Shown: positions 34,765 to 43,911 of the stretch, one piece after another | Position numbering within the stretch: position 1 is the first letter of the stretch | Layout: each line of letters opens with the position of its first letter | Source: Streptomyces sp. NBC_00271 | GTDB lineage: Bacteria > Actinomycetota > Actinomycetes > Streptomycetales > Streptomycetaceae | Assembly (NCBI RefSeq): GCF_036178845.1 | Contig: NZ_CP108070.1 | Coordinates: 2,418,001-2,482,000, forward strand | DNA: 64,000 bases | Direction: 5' to 3' | Translations under genes and position numbers: made by a program | The notes under the pieces: generated by a model | What the model was told of the DNA's origin: nothing | What the model saw: only the letters and a program-made list of their open reading frames with translations | Databases searched by the model: none

Positions 34765-36425
34765 CCGCGTTCAGGCTGCTGTGGACGGCGGCGGACCGCG
34801 GGGTACGGCGCGACCTGCTGTTCGCGGCGGTGCTCGCCGGGACCGCCGAACTCTGCGCCGCCGGCCTGCTGGGCGTGTCCGGCTGGTTCCTCACCTCCTG
34901 CGCGGTGGTCACCGCACAGGCGAACACCACCTGGTCGTGGATGTACCCCTCGGGGACGGTCCGCGCGCTCGCCCTGGGCCGCACCGGTCTGCGCTACTCG
35001 GAGCGCCTGGTCAGCCATGGCGCCCTGCTCGGCGCGACCGTCTCGCTGCGCTCACGGCTGGTCCGCGCCGCGACCACCGTGCCGACGCGCGAACTGCGCA
35101 ACCAACGTGACGGCGCCCTGATGACCCGGCTCACCAGCGACGTCGGCGCCGTGGGCGGGATGGCCGGCCAGGTCGTCCCGCCGCTGGCCGGCATCGGCCT
35201 GACCGCCACCGTCGTCGTCACTCTGCTCCTGGTGGCGAGTCCGCCGGCAGGCGCGGCCGAACTGCTGCTGCTCGCGCTCTCCGCAGCCACGGCAGTGGCC
35301 GCCGAGCGGCGGACCCGCGGCCATCAGCAGACGGCCGCAGAAGCGTGGGCCACTGCACGCACCGCGCTGCTCAGCGGGCGCTCCGCACTTCCGGAACTGC
35401 GCTGCCTGGACGCGGTCGATCTGGTCCGCGATCAGGTCGCGCACGCGGTCGGCCGGGCCCGGCGGGCCGAGGACGCGGTCGCGTCGGTGATGCGCCGGGC
35501 CCGGCTCCGGCTGCGGCTGCTCGCCATGGCCGGCCAGACGGCGGTGCTGCTCCTGGCTCTGTCAGGTGCTGTGTTCACCCAGCCGACTGCCGACGCCATC
35601 GGCGAGGTGCTGCTGGTCGCGGCCGCGTACGAGCTGATGGAGACGCTCCCTCAGGTGCTCCGCGACCAAGGCCTGGCAACCGACTCCGCCCTGCGGCTGA
35701 CGGATCTGGCCGGCGGCACGCTCCCCGAGGGGCCGGGGACCGCATCCCCTGCGACGCCGCAGCGTGCCGGGCCGAAAAGTGCCCTGGTGGCCCACGAGCT
35801 GCCCGTGGGCGTAGGCCAAGACCGCACCCTGTGGTCCGCGGTGATCGCGCCCCGCAGCGTCGTTGTGGTCACCGGGCCCAACGGCAGCGGGAAAAGCACC
35901 GTGTTGGAGACCCTGGCGGGACGCATCACCCCTGCCGCCCCCGGGGCGGTGCTCCTCGGTGGCGTGCCCATCGAGTCCCTGCCCGCCGGCGCGATCGCCG
36001 ATACGCTCACCCTCGTCGAGGCGGAAGACTGGATCGCCGAAGCGACCATCGCCGAGAACCTGCGGCAGGCCGCCCCCGGCGCGGACGACGACACACTCCG
36101 GGCCGCGCTGGCGGCCGCGGCCCTGGAGCTTCTCCCCCTCCACACCCCGACGGGCCCGCTGGGCAGTGCTCTCTCTCAGGGCCAGCGACGCCGGCTGGTG
36201 ATCGCGAGAGCGATCCTGCGGGCACCCGCGGTCCTCCTGCTCGACGAACCGACGGCCGGCCTCGACGTCCGAACGGCGGTACGGATGCTGAAGGGTGTCC
36301 GCCTCGCCCTGCCGGACAGCGCCCTGGTGATCGCCCTGCCGGACCGGCACCACGACCTGATGCCCTTTGCCGCCACCCGCATTCTGCGGCTGAAGCCCAC
36401 TTCTCAGGCAGCAACCGTCGAGTAG
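34761..36425 (+). CDS. cydC: ABC transporter for cytochrome bd assembly, CydC
   Basis: A 554-residue partner of CydD. The membrane domain begins LFAAVLAGTAELCAAGLLGVSGWFLTS, the CydC-type first helix. The ATPase has Walker A GPNGSGKSTVLE, signature LSQGQRRRLVIARAIL and Walker B LLLDEPTAGLD. The H-loop region is atypical (ALPDRHHDLM). Its GTG start overlaps the cydD stop. A strong stem-loop at 36447-36487 ends the operon. Confidence 0.93.
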   Translation: MTAFRLLWTAADRGVRRDLLFAAVLAGTAELCAAGLLGVSGWFLTSCAVVTAQANTTWSWMYPSGTVRALALGRTGLRYSERLVSHGALLGATVSLRSRLVRAATTVPTRELRNQRDGALMTRLTSDVGAVGGMAGQVVPPLAGIGLTATVVVTLLLVASPPAGAAELLLLALSAATAVAAERRTRGHQQTAAEAWATARTALLSGRSALPELRCLDAVDLVRDQVAHAVGRARRAEDAVASVMRRARLRLRLLAMAGQTAVLLLALSGAVFTQPTADAIGEVLLVAAAYELMETLPQVLRDQGLATDSALRLTDLAGGTLPEGPGTASPATPQRAGPKSALVAHELPVGVGQDRTLWSAVIAPRSVVVVTGPNGSGKSTVLETLAGRITPAAPGAVLLGGVPIESLPAGAIADTLTLVEAEDWIAEATIAENLRQAAPGADDDTLRAALAAAALELLPLHTPTGPLGSALSQGQRRRLVIARAILRAPAVLLLDEPTAGLDVRTAVRMLKGVRLALPDSALVIALPDRHHDLMPFAATRILRLKPTSQAATVE

Positions 36426-36446
36426 CCGGGGCCGGAGAGCGATGTG

Positions 36447-36487
36447 CCGCCCCGGGCGAAGACGGTGACAGTCATCGCCCGGGGCGG
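36447..36487. terminator. Bidirectional terminator between cydC and VOC gene
   Basis: A perfect 13-bp stem (CCGCCCCGGGCGA with TCGCCCGGGGCGG) with a 15-nt loop lies between the two convergent genes, 22 bp after the cydC stop and 17 bp from the VOC stop. No strong T-tract follows on either side. Confidence 0.75.
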
Positions 36488-36503
36488 CGGCTGCTGCCGA
36501 GGA

Positions 36504-37436
36504 TCAGCGGTCGTCGCCCTGGTGGAGTTCGGCCACGTAGCCGCCGGGGAACTGCACCATCGCGCTGGTGCGGGCCCGGGAGGTGTACGGGCCCCACAGC
36601 ACCTTCGCGCCCGCGGCCTCGGCCTTGTGCACGGTCGACGTGAGGTCCTTCACCGCGTAGCCGGTGGTCTCCCGCCCGAACGGGTACGGCAGATGCCCAT
36701 CGGTCACGCTGACCACCGTGTTGCCGAAGGGCGAGCCGATGGCGATGCGGCGGTACGTCTCGTCGGGGATACCGATCCGACCACCGTCGGCGGCCCGGTC
36801 GTCGGAGACGATCCGGCCACCGGTGAATCGCAGGTACGACGCGAGGAACGCACGCGCCGAGTCCCGTGTCAGGTAGAGGCGGTTGTCCGGCACCGTCTCC
36901 AGCGGTGCGTAGGACGGAGCCTTGGTGTGCCAGTACAGCTGGGCGTTGACGCCGCCCGGGAACTGGACGACCGCGTCCCGGCCGATGGGGTCGTCGAAGG
37001 GCGCGACGACGACGTCCGCCCCGCTCTCCCGGGCCAGCCGGAGGCCCTTGTCGAAGTCGCTCATGAGCCATCCGGTGCGTTCGGCACCGAACGGGTAGGG
37101 AACCGGCGTCTGGAAGTCGAAGACGGACAGGGTGCCGACAGATGAGAGAACCAGTTCCGACAGCGTGGTGCTCGGCGTCGGCGTGACGTCCGTGACCGCC
37201 TTGGCCGTGTTGGTGCCGCCGAAGGTCGCCTCCCAGCAGGTGACGAACGCATCCATCGCGCCGGGGGTGACATAGACGTGCGTGGTGTCGTACTGCGGAC
37301 CGACCGCCGTGGTCACGACTGGGAGCACGGCAGCGGCGGGCCGGTTCTGAGCCGACGACGGAGCCGCGAATCCCCCAACGCCCACCACCAGCAATAACGC
37401 GGGCAGCAGCCGCACGATCGCCCTGCGCTTCTTCAT
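36504..37436 (-). CDS. Secreted VOC (glyoxalase/bleomycin-resistance fold) protein
   Basis: A 310-residue protein with a signal peptide (MKKRRAIVRLLPALLLVVGVGGFAAPSSA) and two VOC modules. The second has SSVTDGHLPYPFG-like and GAKVLWGPYTSRAR segments, ending MVQFPGGYVAELHQGDDR; the first repeats VPYPFGAERTGW and AVVQFPGGVNAQLYWHTK. It probably binds a metal or small molecule outside the cell; the reaction is unknown. The ATG at 37436 follows GAGAGGAACG. It has its own operator-promoter at 37481-37545. Confidence 0.82.
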   Translation of the reverse strand: MKKRRAIVRLLPALLLVVGVGGFAAPSSAQNRPAAAVLPVVTTAVGPQYDTTHVYVTPGAMDAFVTCWEATFGGTNTAKAVTDVTPTPSTTLSELVLSSVGTLSVFDFQTPVPYPFGAERTGWLMSDFDKGLRLARESGADVVVAPFDDPIGRDAVVQFPGGVNAQLYWHTKAPSYAPLETVPDNRLYLTRDSARAFLASYLRFTGGRIVSDDRAADGGRIGIPDETYRRIAIGSPFGNTVVSVTDGHLPYPFGRETTGYAVKDLTSTVHKAEAAGAKVLWGPYTSRARTSAMVQFPGGYVAELHQGDDR

Positions 37437-37480
37437 CTGTCGTTCCTCTCCATCGAGTTCGTCGGGAATGAACCGAAGGA

Positions 37481-37545
37481 AAAATAGGCACCGAGGGCGG
37501 CAGCGGTTGTTCTCACAGCGCACCGGGCCTCGACTGTCCGGGCAC
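37481..37545 (-). promoter_or_regulatory. 22-bp direct-repeat operator and promoter, VOC gene
   Basis: On the minus strand GTGCCCGGACAGTC (outer end 37545) and GTGCGCTGTGAGAACAACC (37523-37505) start 22 bp apart. TATTTT (37486-37481) follows after 18 nt. This copy is more divergent but keeps the spacing. Confidence 0.62.
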
Positions 37546-37578
37546 GGCCCACCTGCTTGCCCGCGAGGTGCGCCGTAC

Positions 37579-37643
37579 GGGCGCTACCGGGCAGGAGGCG
37601 GTGCGCTGGAGGACAACGGGCGGTGGGAGGTCCGCTCTACCGT
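37579..37643 (+). promoter_or_regulatory. 22-bp direct-repeat operator and promoter, MIP channel
   Basis: GGGCGCTACCGGGC (37579) and GTGCGCTGGAGGACAACGG (37601-37619) start 22 bp apart; TACCGT (37638-37643) follows after 18 nt. The ATG of the channel gene lies 43 bp beyond. It is back-to-back with the VOC operator, 33 bp away (one helical turn more than the other pairs). Confidence 0.7.
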
Positions 37644-37685
37644 GCTGATCCGCACCCATGTCACTCAAAGAGAACGTCGAGACTC

Positions 37686-38503
37686 ATGACTGAAGCCGCA
37701 CCCGGCCGACGGCCGACCGGAACCGTGCCACCCCGACTCCGGCAGCGATCGCAGGACACAGCGCCCTTGAGTGCCTTCTCACGGCGGTGTTGCTCTTTGG
37801 TGTGGTGACGATTGTCCGCTGGGTCGCGGGGCCCTCTCCGGTCTCCGACGCGATCCCGCAGATCCACCAGAAACTGCTGATCATCGGTCTGTGTGTGGGC
37901 CTGCTTCTCGTGGCGCTCATCCGCAGCCGACCGGGGCGGATCTCGGGAGGGCACCTCAACCCGGCGCTCTCCCTGGCCATGTGGCGCCTCGGAGTCTTCC
38001 GAGGCGCGTCGGTCCTTCCGTACATCGCGGCCCAGCTCGTCGGGTCCGTGGTCGGGGTGTCCGCCGCGCGCGCACTGTGGGGTCCGACGGTCGGAATCCC
38101 GCCGGTGAGGGATGCCGCGTTGCAACCCGGCCCCGGCTGGTCCGCGGGCGGGCTGTTCGTGGCCGAGGCCGTCAGCGTGGGGGTCCTCGTCTACCTCGTC
38201 GGGCTGTTCCTGCGGTTCCCAAAACTGGCCCCCCTGGGTCCCTGGTTGGTCGGCTTCCTGATCTGCGCTGCGATCGCCCTGCTGGGAACCCTCACAGGAG
38301 GATCGGAAAACCCGGCACGCCAGTTCGGGCCGGCCGTGGTCTCCGGGCGGGTCGGTTTCCTGTGGGTCTACCTGCTCGCCCCCATGATGGGGGCCGCGGT
38401 TGCCGCCGAAGTCCTGAACAGGGCGCACAGCCGTCACACCGTGCTGACCCACCGGCTCTGCGGCACCCACGCCGACGGCTCCGCTCTGCGCGGGTCGGGA
38501 TGA
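37686..38503 (+). CDS. MIP (aquaporin/glycerol facilitator) family channel, apparent 5' frameshift
   Basis: The body, read from about 37742, has six helices and both pore motifs: SGGHLNPALSLAM (first NPA) and GSENPARQFGPAV (second NPA with the following Arg). The first helix (ALECLLTAVLLFGVVTIVRW) lacks a proper start in its own frame; the only inner start, GTG 37787, cuts into that helix. An ATG at 37686 opens MTEAAPGRRPTGTVPPRLR in the other frame, which joins naturally if one base is missing near 37739-37742. Either the gene is a recent pseudogene, it uses a frameshift, or the read has an error. It would conduct water or small uncharged solutes. Confidence 0.72.
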
Positions 38504-38965
38504 CATGAGGTGCGGTGGCGGCGGCTCGCGCCCCGACCGGACGAGCGTGCGGCCGTGGAGCAACAACCGGACGCAGGCGGCCTCGGCCACCGCCCGAGCG
38601 AGCCCCCACCCAACGGCGATCACTGGCCCGAAGAGCGCGTTCGAGGAGTACCTCACGGACTGGCGGTTCGGCGAAGACTGGCGGCCGGTGGTCGAGCGTC
38701 CAGGCCCGCGTCACGAGCCGGCCCATTGGGGTGCCGGCGCCTGAGGACTTTCGCGTGGACTTCCCTGTCGACGTCCTGCGGGCGGACGGCCTTCTGGTGT
38801 GGGATCAGCACCTGCCTGGGCGGCCGGATCGACCGTGCGGGTCTGCGCTGCGGCACCCTGAACCCCCACAAGCCAGGAGACCATCTCGACGGCCGCTTCG
38901 TCCTTCTTGGCGAAGGAAGATCCCTTTCTGACCACGCGGGGCGACGCGGCCAGTGCTGATGTACG
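38504..38965. other. Non-coding or unrecognised stretch
   Basis: About 460 bp between the channel gene and the strong terminator. Several short overlapping frames on both strands have no recognisable product, no good ribosome-binding site and shadow-like composition. No repeat or operator motif was seen. Confidence 0.5.
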
Positions 38966-39004
38966 CGTCGGCCCCTCGTCCGTGATTCGGACGAGGGGCC
39001 GACG
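38966..39004. terminator. Strong bidirectional terminator
   Basis: A perfect 17-bp stem (CGTCGGCCCCTCGTCCG with its complement) and a TGATT loop lie 6 bp beyond the DUF1275 stop codon. It closes the minus-strand run that starts at the amidohydrolase gene. Confidence 0.85.
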
Positions 39005-39010
39005 CCCCGT

Positions 39011-39748
39011 TCATGACTGCGGTCTGATCCAGGCGGCGTCCGAGGCCGAAAGGCGTTGGGTGACCAGGGAGGTCACCGAGAGCAGCACCAGCGCCAGGCC
39101 CAGGGTGAGGGCGAGTTCGGCGTGTAGCAGGAGCGCGGCACCGGCGAGGGCTCCGAGGAACATGGCCAGCACGGACAGGATCCGTCGCCCGGGCCGCGGT
39201 GCCGTCCCGCCGGCCAGGGCGGAGTCCGCGGCCAGTCCCGTCAGGGTGAGGGTCAGGACGGTCGTGGTCAGGTCGGGGACGCCGAGGCGCCGGGCGACCG
39301 CGTTCTGTTGTCCCATGGCGAGGCCGAGGAGCACGATCAGGGTGTACTGGACCGTGGTGGTCACTCTGCCGTGGGTCGCCGCGGCCGTGACGACGGCAGC
39401 GGCGACGAGCACGACCTGCAGCGCCGTGGCAATGGTCAGCAGCCGCCCGCGGTGTGCCGCGAACCGGGTGCCGAGCCGTCCACCCGCCAGCGCGCCGACG
39501 AGGAACGCGGCCATCGCCACGACGGAGGCGAGCTCGGACAGACCCTTGGCCCCCGCCAGCGCGAACCCGAGGAAGACCACGTTGCCGGTCATGTTGGCGA
39601 CGAAGACGTGCCCGAGCGCCAGATAGCTCACGGCGTCGACGAGACCGGTCACCGCGGTCAGCGTCAGCATGAGAGGTGGCAGCGGGCCGTGCCGGTCTCC
39701 CCGGGGCGGGGCCAACGTGCGGGCCGCGTCAGTCAGCAGCTTGTACAT
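39011..39748 (-). CDS. DUF1275 (YoaK-like) membrane protein
   Basis: A 245-residue protein with about six helices. It has the family motifs TAVTGLVDAVSYLALGHVFVANMTGN and GLAMGQQNAVARRLGVPDLTTTVLT. YoaK-like proteins have no defined function. The start overlaps the end of the doxX-like gene by 20 bp, suggesting coupled translation. Confidence 0.9.
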   Translation of the reverse strand: MYKLLTDAARTLAPPRGDRHGPLPPLMLTLTAVTGLVDAVSYLALGHVFVANMTGNVVFLGFALAGAKGLSELASVVAMAAFLVGALAGGRLGTRFAAHRGRLLTIATALQVVLVAAAVVTAAATHGRVTTTVQYTLIVLLGLAMGQQNAVARRLGVPDLTTTVLTLTLTGLAADSALAGGTAPRPGRRILSVLAMFLGALAGAALLLHAELALTLGLALVLLSVTSLVTQRLSASDAAWIRPQS

Positions 39749-40253
39749 GCGGGGGCCTCCTGCCGGGAGCGGGCGGGCGGTGCAGTACCACCCGGGTGAG
39801 CAGTCCGCTGGCCGGGCCGATCACGATCACCGCGACGGAGACCCACAGCGGCCAAGGGGTCAAGCCGAGGACGTGGTCGACCGACCAGCGCCCGGGACCG
39901 GTGAGCGCCAGCACCGCGGAGACGACGACGAGGATCATCGGGTACTCGTAGCCGTCGTTCTGCACCCAGAGCCCGTTGTGCCACTTGACCGTGCCCGCGA
40001 CCGTCATCACCCCCATGGCGGCCATCGCCGCCGCGGGACTGAGCAGACCGGCCGCCAGGAACAGGCCGGCGCCGACCTGGCTGCCGCCCGCAGCGAGCGC
40101 GGTGAGCCGGCCGCCGCGGAAGCCGTCGTGCCTGAACTCCTCGGTTCCGCCCGCCAAGCCGTTGCCCCCCAGCCAGAAGCTGACCTTCTGCACTCCATGC
40201 CCCGCGATGAGAAGACCCGCCACCAGCCGGAGCACCAACAGTCCGGTATCCAC
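39729..40253 (-). CDS. DoxX family membrane protein
   Basis: A 174-residue four-helix protein. It begins LLVLRLVAGLLIAGHGVQKVSFWLGG and contains AGLFLAAGLLSPAAAMAAMGVM and WHNGLWVQNDGYEYPMIL, as in DoxX/DoxD-like proteins. In mycobacteria DoxX takes part in a membrane oxidoreductase complex that protects thiols against oxidative stress; here that role is inferred. It lies 49 bp downstream of the isochorismatase-like gene. Confidence 0.88.
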   Translation of the reverse strand: MDTGLLVLRLVAGLLIAGHGVQKVSFWLGGNGLAGGTEEFRHDGFRGGRLTALAAGGSQVGAGLFLAAGLLSPAAAMAAMGVMTVAGTVKWHNGLWVQNDGYEYPMILVVVSAVLALTGPGRWSVDHVLGLTPWPLWVSVAVIVIGPASGLLTRVVLHRPPAPGRRPPHVQAAD

Positions 40254-40302
40254 TACGTTCCTGCCTGTTCCTGACGTTCCGTCAATGGCCTGAGTGAAGA
40301 GG

Positions 40303-40965
40303 TCAGCCGGCCGCGTGAGCGCCGATGACCGCCTGGGCGTAGACGAGGCCGAGGCCGTAGGCGCCGCCGTGCTCCTTGACCACGTCGCCCACGGCGGCGT
40401 ACGTCTCGGTGCGAGCCCAGTCGCGCTGGAGCTCCAGCAGCACCTGCACCCAGGTCACCGGGACCGCGCCGCCCTGGACCATGCGCTGGATCGCGTGCTC
40501 GTGGGCCTGCGGGCTGACACCGCCGGACGCGTCGGTGACCACGTAGACCTCGTAGCCCTGGGCGATGGCGGAGAGCGCCGGCAGGACGACGCATACCTCG
40601 GTCCACAGGCCGGCGATGACGAGCTTCTTGCGGCCGGTCGCCTTGACCGCCTCGACGAAGGCGAGGTCCTCCCAGGCGTTCATCGTGCTGCGGTCGATGA
40701 TCTTCTTCTCGGGGAAGACGGCCGCCAGCTGCGGCATGATCGGACCGGAGAAGGACTCGGCGGCCACCGTGCTCAGCACGACCGGCACGTCGAACACCCT
40801 TGCGGACTTCGCCAGGCCCAAGGTGGAGTTGATGATGGCGGTGCGATCGCCGCTGCCCGTGCCGAAGAACATCTGCGGCTGGTGGTCCACGAACAACACC
40901 GCGCAGTTGTCCGGGGTGAGCAGGTCCGGGCTGGGGGCGGCGGTGACCTCGGCGATGTTGGCCAT
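40303..40965 (-). CDS. Isochorismatase-family (YcaC-like) hydrolase
   Basis: A 220-residue cysteine hydrolase. The catalytic triad is visible: Asp27 in LFVDHQPQMFF, a Lys in PEKKIID and Cys125 in GLWTEVCVV. YcaC-like enzymes are octameric hydrolases of unknown substrate. The ATG at 40965 is preceded at moderate distance by AAAGG; an ATG at 40983 is an alternative. It is 131 bp after the amidohydrolase gene and could be cotranscribed. Confidence 0.9.
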   Translation of the reverse strand: MANIAEVTAAPSPDLLTPDNCAVLFVDHQPQMFFGTGSGDRTAIINSTLGLAKSARVFDVPVVLSTVAAESFSGPIMPQLAAVFPEKKIIDRSTMNAWEDLAFVEAVKATGRKKLVIAGLWTEVCVVLPALSAIAQGYEVYVVTDASGGVSPQAHEHAIQRMVQGGAVPVTWVQVLLELQRDWARTETYAAVGDVVKEHGGAYGLGLVYAQAVIGAHAAG

Positions 40966-41096
40966 GAGAGTGAGCCTTTCCATGTGCGACGTGATCGCGG
41001 ACGGACGTCCGGTGGTGAGAGCAACCGTCCGGTGGACGGCGCGAGTTGGGGTGGTGTCCCGGGAGGGGCGGCTCATGGCCGGCCCCTCCCGGGAGA

Positions 41097-42974
41097 TCAG
41101 AGCGAGAAGCAGGGGTCGAAGAACGAGCTCGCGGATTCGGGGGTGAGCCCTCGTCGGGCGCGCCACTGGCGGTGCTGCTCCGACTCGGCGACGGCCTGTC
41201 CGAGCAGTTCGGCCTGGCGGGCGCCCGACAGGCCCGTGCCGGGCGAGGCCTGGTAGCCGCCGAAGTGCGCCACCGGGCTCCACTCGGGGCTGACCGGCGG
41301 CAGCTCCTCGTCCAGGCCCTCGTACTCGGCGGTGGCATAGACGATCCGGCCGCCGACTACCGTCAGCAGGGACTCGATGTGCGCGATGTCCGGCTCGGGC
41401 ACGGTGAAGTAGTCCTCGGACAGGACGGCCAGGTCTCCGAAGCAGCCCGGCCGCAGGATGCCCTTGAGTCCCTCCTCGCCGCTCAGCGCGGCACCCGCTT
41501 CGGTGAACATCGCCAGCGCGGTCCGGCGGTCCACCCGGTTGTGCGGCGGGCGGACGACCAGGTCTCCGACGGTGCGGCCGGTGACCAGCCAGTGCAGGGC
41601 GACCCAGGGGTTGTAGGTGGAGACCCGGGTGGCGTCGGTGCCGGCGCCGACGGTCAGGCCGCGTTCCAGCATGGCCCGGATCGGCGGGGCGTCCGCGGCG
41701 GCACCGGGACCGTAGCGGCGTACGAACGCCTCGCCCTGGAAGGACAGCCGGTTCTGCACGGACATGGCGCCGCCGAGGGCGGCGATGCGGTCCAGGCTGT
41801 CCGCGGAGACGGTTTCCGCATGGTCGAACAGCCACCTGTTTCCGGCCGGGAAGAGCCCCTCCGCGGCGAGCTTCTCGAACACCGCGAGGTCCCTGCGGAT
41901 GGTCTCGTCATAGGTGGCGTGCAGCCGGAAACCCCAGCCGCTCTCCATGAGGAGGCGCACGGCCTTCTCGAATTCCGCCTCGTAGTCGCCGTGTTCCGGG
42001 CGCGGCTGGGCGAAGTTCTCGAAATCCGCCGCCGCCCAGGTGAGGTTCTCGCCCGCGCCGTTGAGGCGCAGCCATTCGTCCCCGTCCTCGGGGTCGGCCA
42101 TTTCGATCCAGCGGGTCAGGTCGTCGATTTCCTGACCGGCGGTCTGCGGGAAGAGGTGGTAGGCGATGCGCAGCGACAGTTGACCCGTCTTCGCCAGTTC
42201 GACGACGGTGCTGTAGTTGTCGGGGAAGTTCTGGAATCCCCCGGCCGCGTCGATCGCCGATGTGAGTCCGAACCTGTTCAGTTCCCGCAGGAAGTGACGG
42301 GTGGAGGTCTTCTTGTCCTCGCCCTCCAGCACCGGGGCCTTGGCCAGGGTCGAGTAGAGGATCAGGGCGCTGGGTGCGGCCAGCAGCATGCCCGTGGGTT
42401 CACCGTCCCTGCCCCGTACTATCTGACCGCCTCTGGGGTCGGGGGTGTCCCGCGTGAATCCGGCGGCCTTGAGCGCCGCCCGGTTGAGGACCGCCGACTG
42501 GTACAGGTGCAGGACGAACACCGGGGTGTCCGGCGCGGCGGCGTTCAGCTCGGCGACGGTCGGCAGCCGCCGTTCGGCGAACTGCTCGGCCGACCATCCG
42601 CCCACAACCCGCACCCACTGGCCCTTGGGCGTGCGTGCGGCCTGCTCACGCAGCATCGCCAGGCCCTGGCGCAGCGTGGAGACACCGTCCCAGCGCAATT
42701 CCAGTACGTAGTTGAGCCCGCCTCGGATGACATGCAGGTGCGCGTCGTTGAGGCCGGGTATCAGTCGGCGGCCCAGGGCGTCGACCACCTTCGTCGCCGG
42801 GCCGACCTGGGGAGCGACGTCGTTGTCGTCGCCGACAACCGTGATGACACCGTCGCGGACGGCGATCGCTTCGGCCTGTGGGCGGACCGGGTCTCCGGTG
42901 TGGATCTTCGCGTTGCGGACGACCAGGTCCGCGGCGTCGTCGGTGGCGCGGGGAACCAGCCCACCGACCGGCAT
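41097..42974 (-). CDS. Amidohydrolase family 3 (YtcJ-like) metal-dependent hydrolase
   Basis: A 625-residue amidohydrolase. The metal motif is GLNDAHLHVIRGG; a middle ELRWDGVSTLRQG, late LFDHAETVSADSL and GAGTDATRVSTYNPW give the His and Asp ligands, and GRIVYATAEYEGL closes the small beta domain. YtcJ-like enzymes cleave amides or imidates; the substrate is unknown. The ATG at 42974 follows GAAAGG. It is driven by the 43185-43249 promoter and is first in a four-gene minus-strand run. Confidence 0.9.
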   Translation of the reverse strand: MPVGGLVPRATDDAADLVVRNAKIHTGDPVRPQAEAIAVRDGVITVVGDDNDVAPQVGPATKVVDALGRRLIPGLNDAHLHVIRGGLNYVLELRWDGVSTLRQGLAMLREQAARTPKGQWVRVVGGWSAEQFAERRLPTVAELNAAAPDTPVFVLHLYQSAVLNRAALKAAGFTRDTPDPRGGQIVRGRDGEPTGMLLAAPSALILYSTLAKAPVLEGEDKKTSTRHFLRELNRFGLTSAIDAAGGFQNFPDNYSTVVELAKTGQLSLRIAYHLFPQTAGQEIDDLTRWIEMADPEDGDEWLRLNGAGENLTWAAADFENFAQPRPEHGDYEAEFEKAVRLLMESGWGFRLHATYDETIRRDLAVFEKLAAEGLFPAGNRWLFDHAETVSADSLDRIAALGGAMSVQNRLSFQGEAFVRRYGPGAAADAPPIRAMLERGLTVGAGTDATRVSTYNPWVALHWLVTGRTVGDLVVRPPHNRVDRRTALAMFTEAGAALSGEEGLKGILRPGCFGDLAVLSEDYFTVPEPDIAHIESLLTVVGGRIVYATAEYEGLDEELPPVSPEWSPVAHFGGYQASPGTGLSGARQAELLGQAVAESEQHRQWRARRGLTPESASSFFDPCFSL

Positions 42975-43575
42975 CGTGGACACCTTTCGACAACCTCCTG
43001 CGGGATGAACGGCGTCGATTTCATCGAATCGACTTTCCATGTGAACGACAGCGGCGGGTGGAAGAGAACCGGGGATGCGCGTTACCGCGCCCACGCTGAA
43101 CCGACGCACCGATCCGAATTGCGGGTGGGATTTCTACGCGATGCACAGGTCCAGACCCAGGCGCCCCGCGACTGCTTCGCCGCCAGGCTATTTCGAGCCG
43201 AAGTGCCCCTGTATCCCGGCAGTGCACTGGCTGCGTCCCGACAGTGCACTGCCTCTCCGTGCACCCTGAGGCCAAGTCCGGTGCGCTCGTGGATAATTTC
43301 CACCGCCTCTGTTCCGGCCGTTCGCGGGCCGTGGGGAGTCGGCCGTGCGACGTGGGCAACGAACTGTGGGCATTGGCCGAGCCGTTGCTCCGCGTCCGTC
43401 ACTCGGAGCCCGCAGGGATCCGAAGTGCCGATCTCCTCGCGATACTTGCCCTCGGGAGCGTCCGCTTCACCGGCGAAGACACCGCCCAATGACGCGGGCC
43501 CAAGCCGGGATTGGCCGCGAACCGGCAATCGAAACACACCCGTCCCGGCCGCAGGCCGAGGCGAGGGTTGCTGTG
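42975..43575. other. Intergenic decay zone with operator and IS5-like trace
   Basis: About 600 bp between the amidohydrolase gene and the SDR remnant. It holds the operator-promoter at 43185-43249 and, on the plus strand at about 43350-43440, a short segment VGNELWALAEPLLRVRHSEP that resembles the start of IS5-type transposases. No intact gene is supported. Confidence 0.45.
43185..43249 (-). promoter_or_regulatory. 22-bp direct-repeat operator and promoter, amidohydrolase run
   Basis: On the minus strand GTGCACTGTCGGGA (outer end 43249) and GTGCACTGCCGGGATACAG (43227-43209) start 22 bp apart; TAGCCT (43190-43185) follows after 18 nt. An extra GTGCAC lies 15 bp further upstream. The leader to 42974 is about 200 nt. 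Confidence 0.7.
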
Positions 43576-43890
43576 TCACAAGGCGCCTTCCTGCATCTTC
43601 TCCAGGAAGCGCGACGTCTCGTCCCACAACTCGCGCTGGATGTCAGCGCCCCGGCCCGGCGGCGGACACTGCAATGGCCTTGCATCCTTCACTGAGTAGT
43701 AGCCGCCGGTGAGAGTGGCGAAGGCCGGATCCGTGGCCAGCCGGACGATGATGCCGGCCCCGCGCCGGGGGTCCCCGATGCCCGCGCGGGTGAGCACCGT
43801 TGCCAGGACGTTGGCTCCTGGCAGATCCCGTCCGAGACCAGTGGCATTGAAGCCCGGGTCGCAGGAGGTATTGATGAGGTACCTCAACAT
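43576..43890 (-). pseudogene. Short-chain dehydrogenase/reductase, C-terminal remnant
   Basis: About 105 residues match the end of an SDR of the retinol-dehydrogenase-like group: CDPGFNATGLGRDLPGANVLA, then TLTGGYYSVKDARP and LWDETSRFLEKMQEG. The Rossmann half with the NAD(P) glycine motif and the YxxxK catalytic residues is missing, replaced by the start of the marR gene on the opposite strand. MarR-SDR divergent pairs are common, so this is probably a decayed regulatory target. Confidence 0.75.
43875..43886. promoter_or_regulatory. Palindrome upstream of marR
   Basis: The perfect 12-bp palindrome TGAGGTACCTCA lies 25 bp before the MarR start codon, where an autoregulatory operator would be expected. 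Binding is inferred. Confidence 0.4.
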
Positions 43891-43911
43891 TAAGCTGCGC
43901 AAGGAGTTCGG

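Noticed and set aside
38510..38959. Possible small genes between the MIP channel and the terminator
   Set aside because: Overlapping frames on both strands have no recognisable product or convincing ribosome-binding site.
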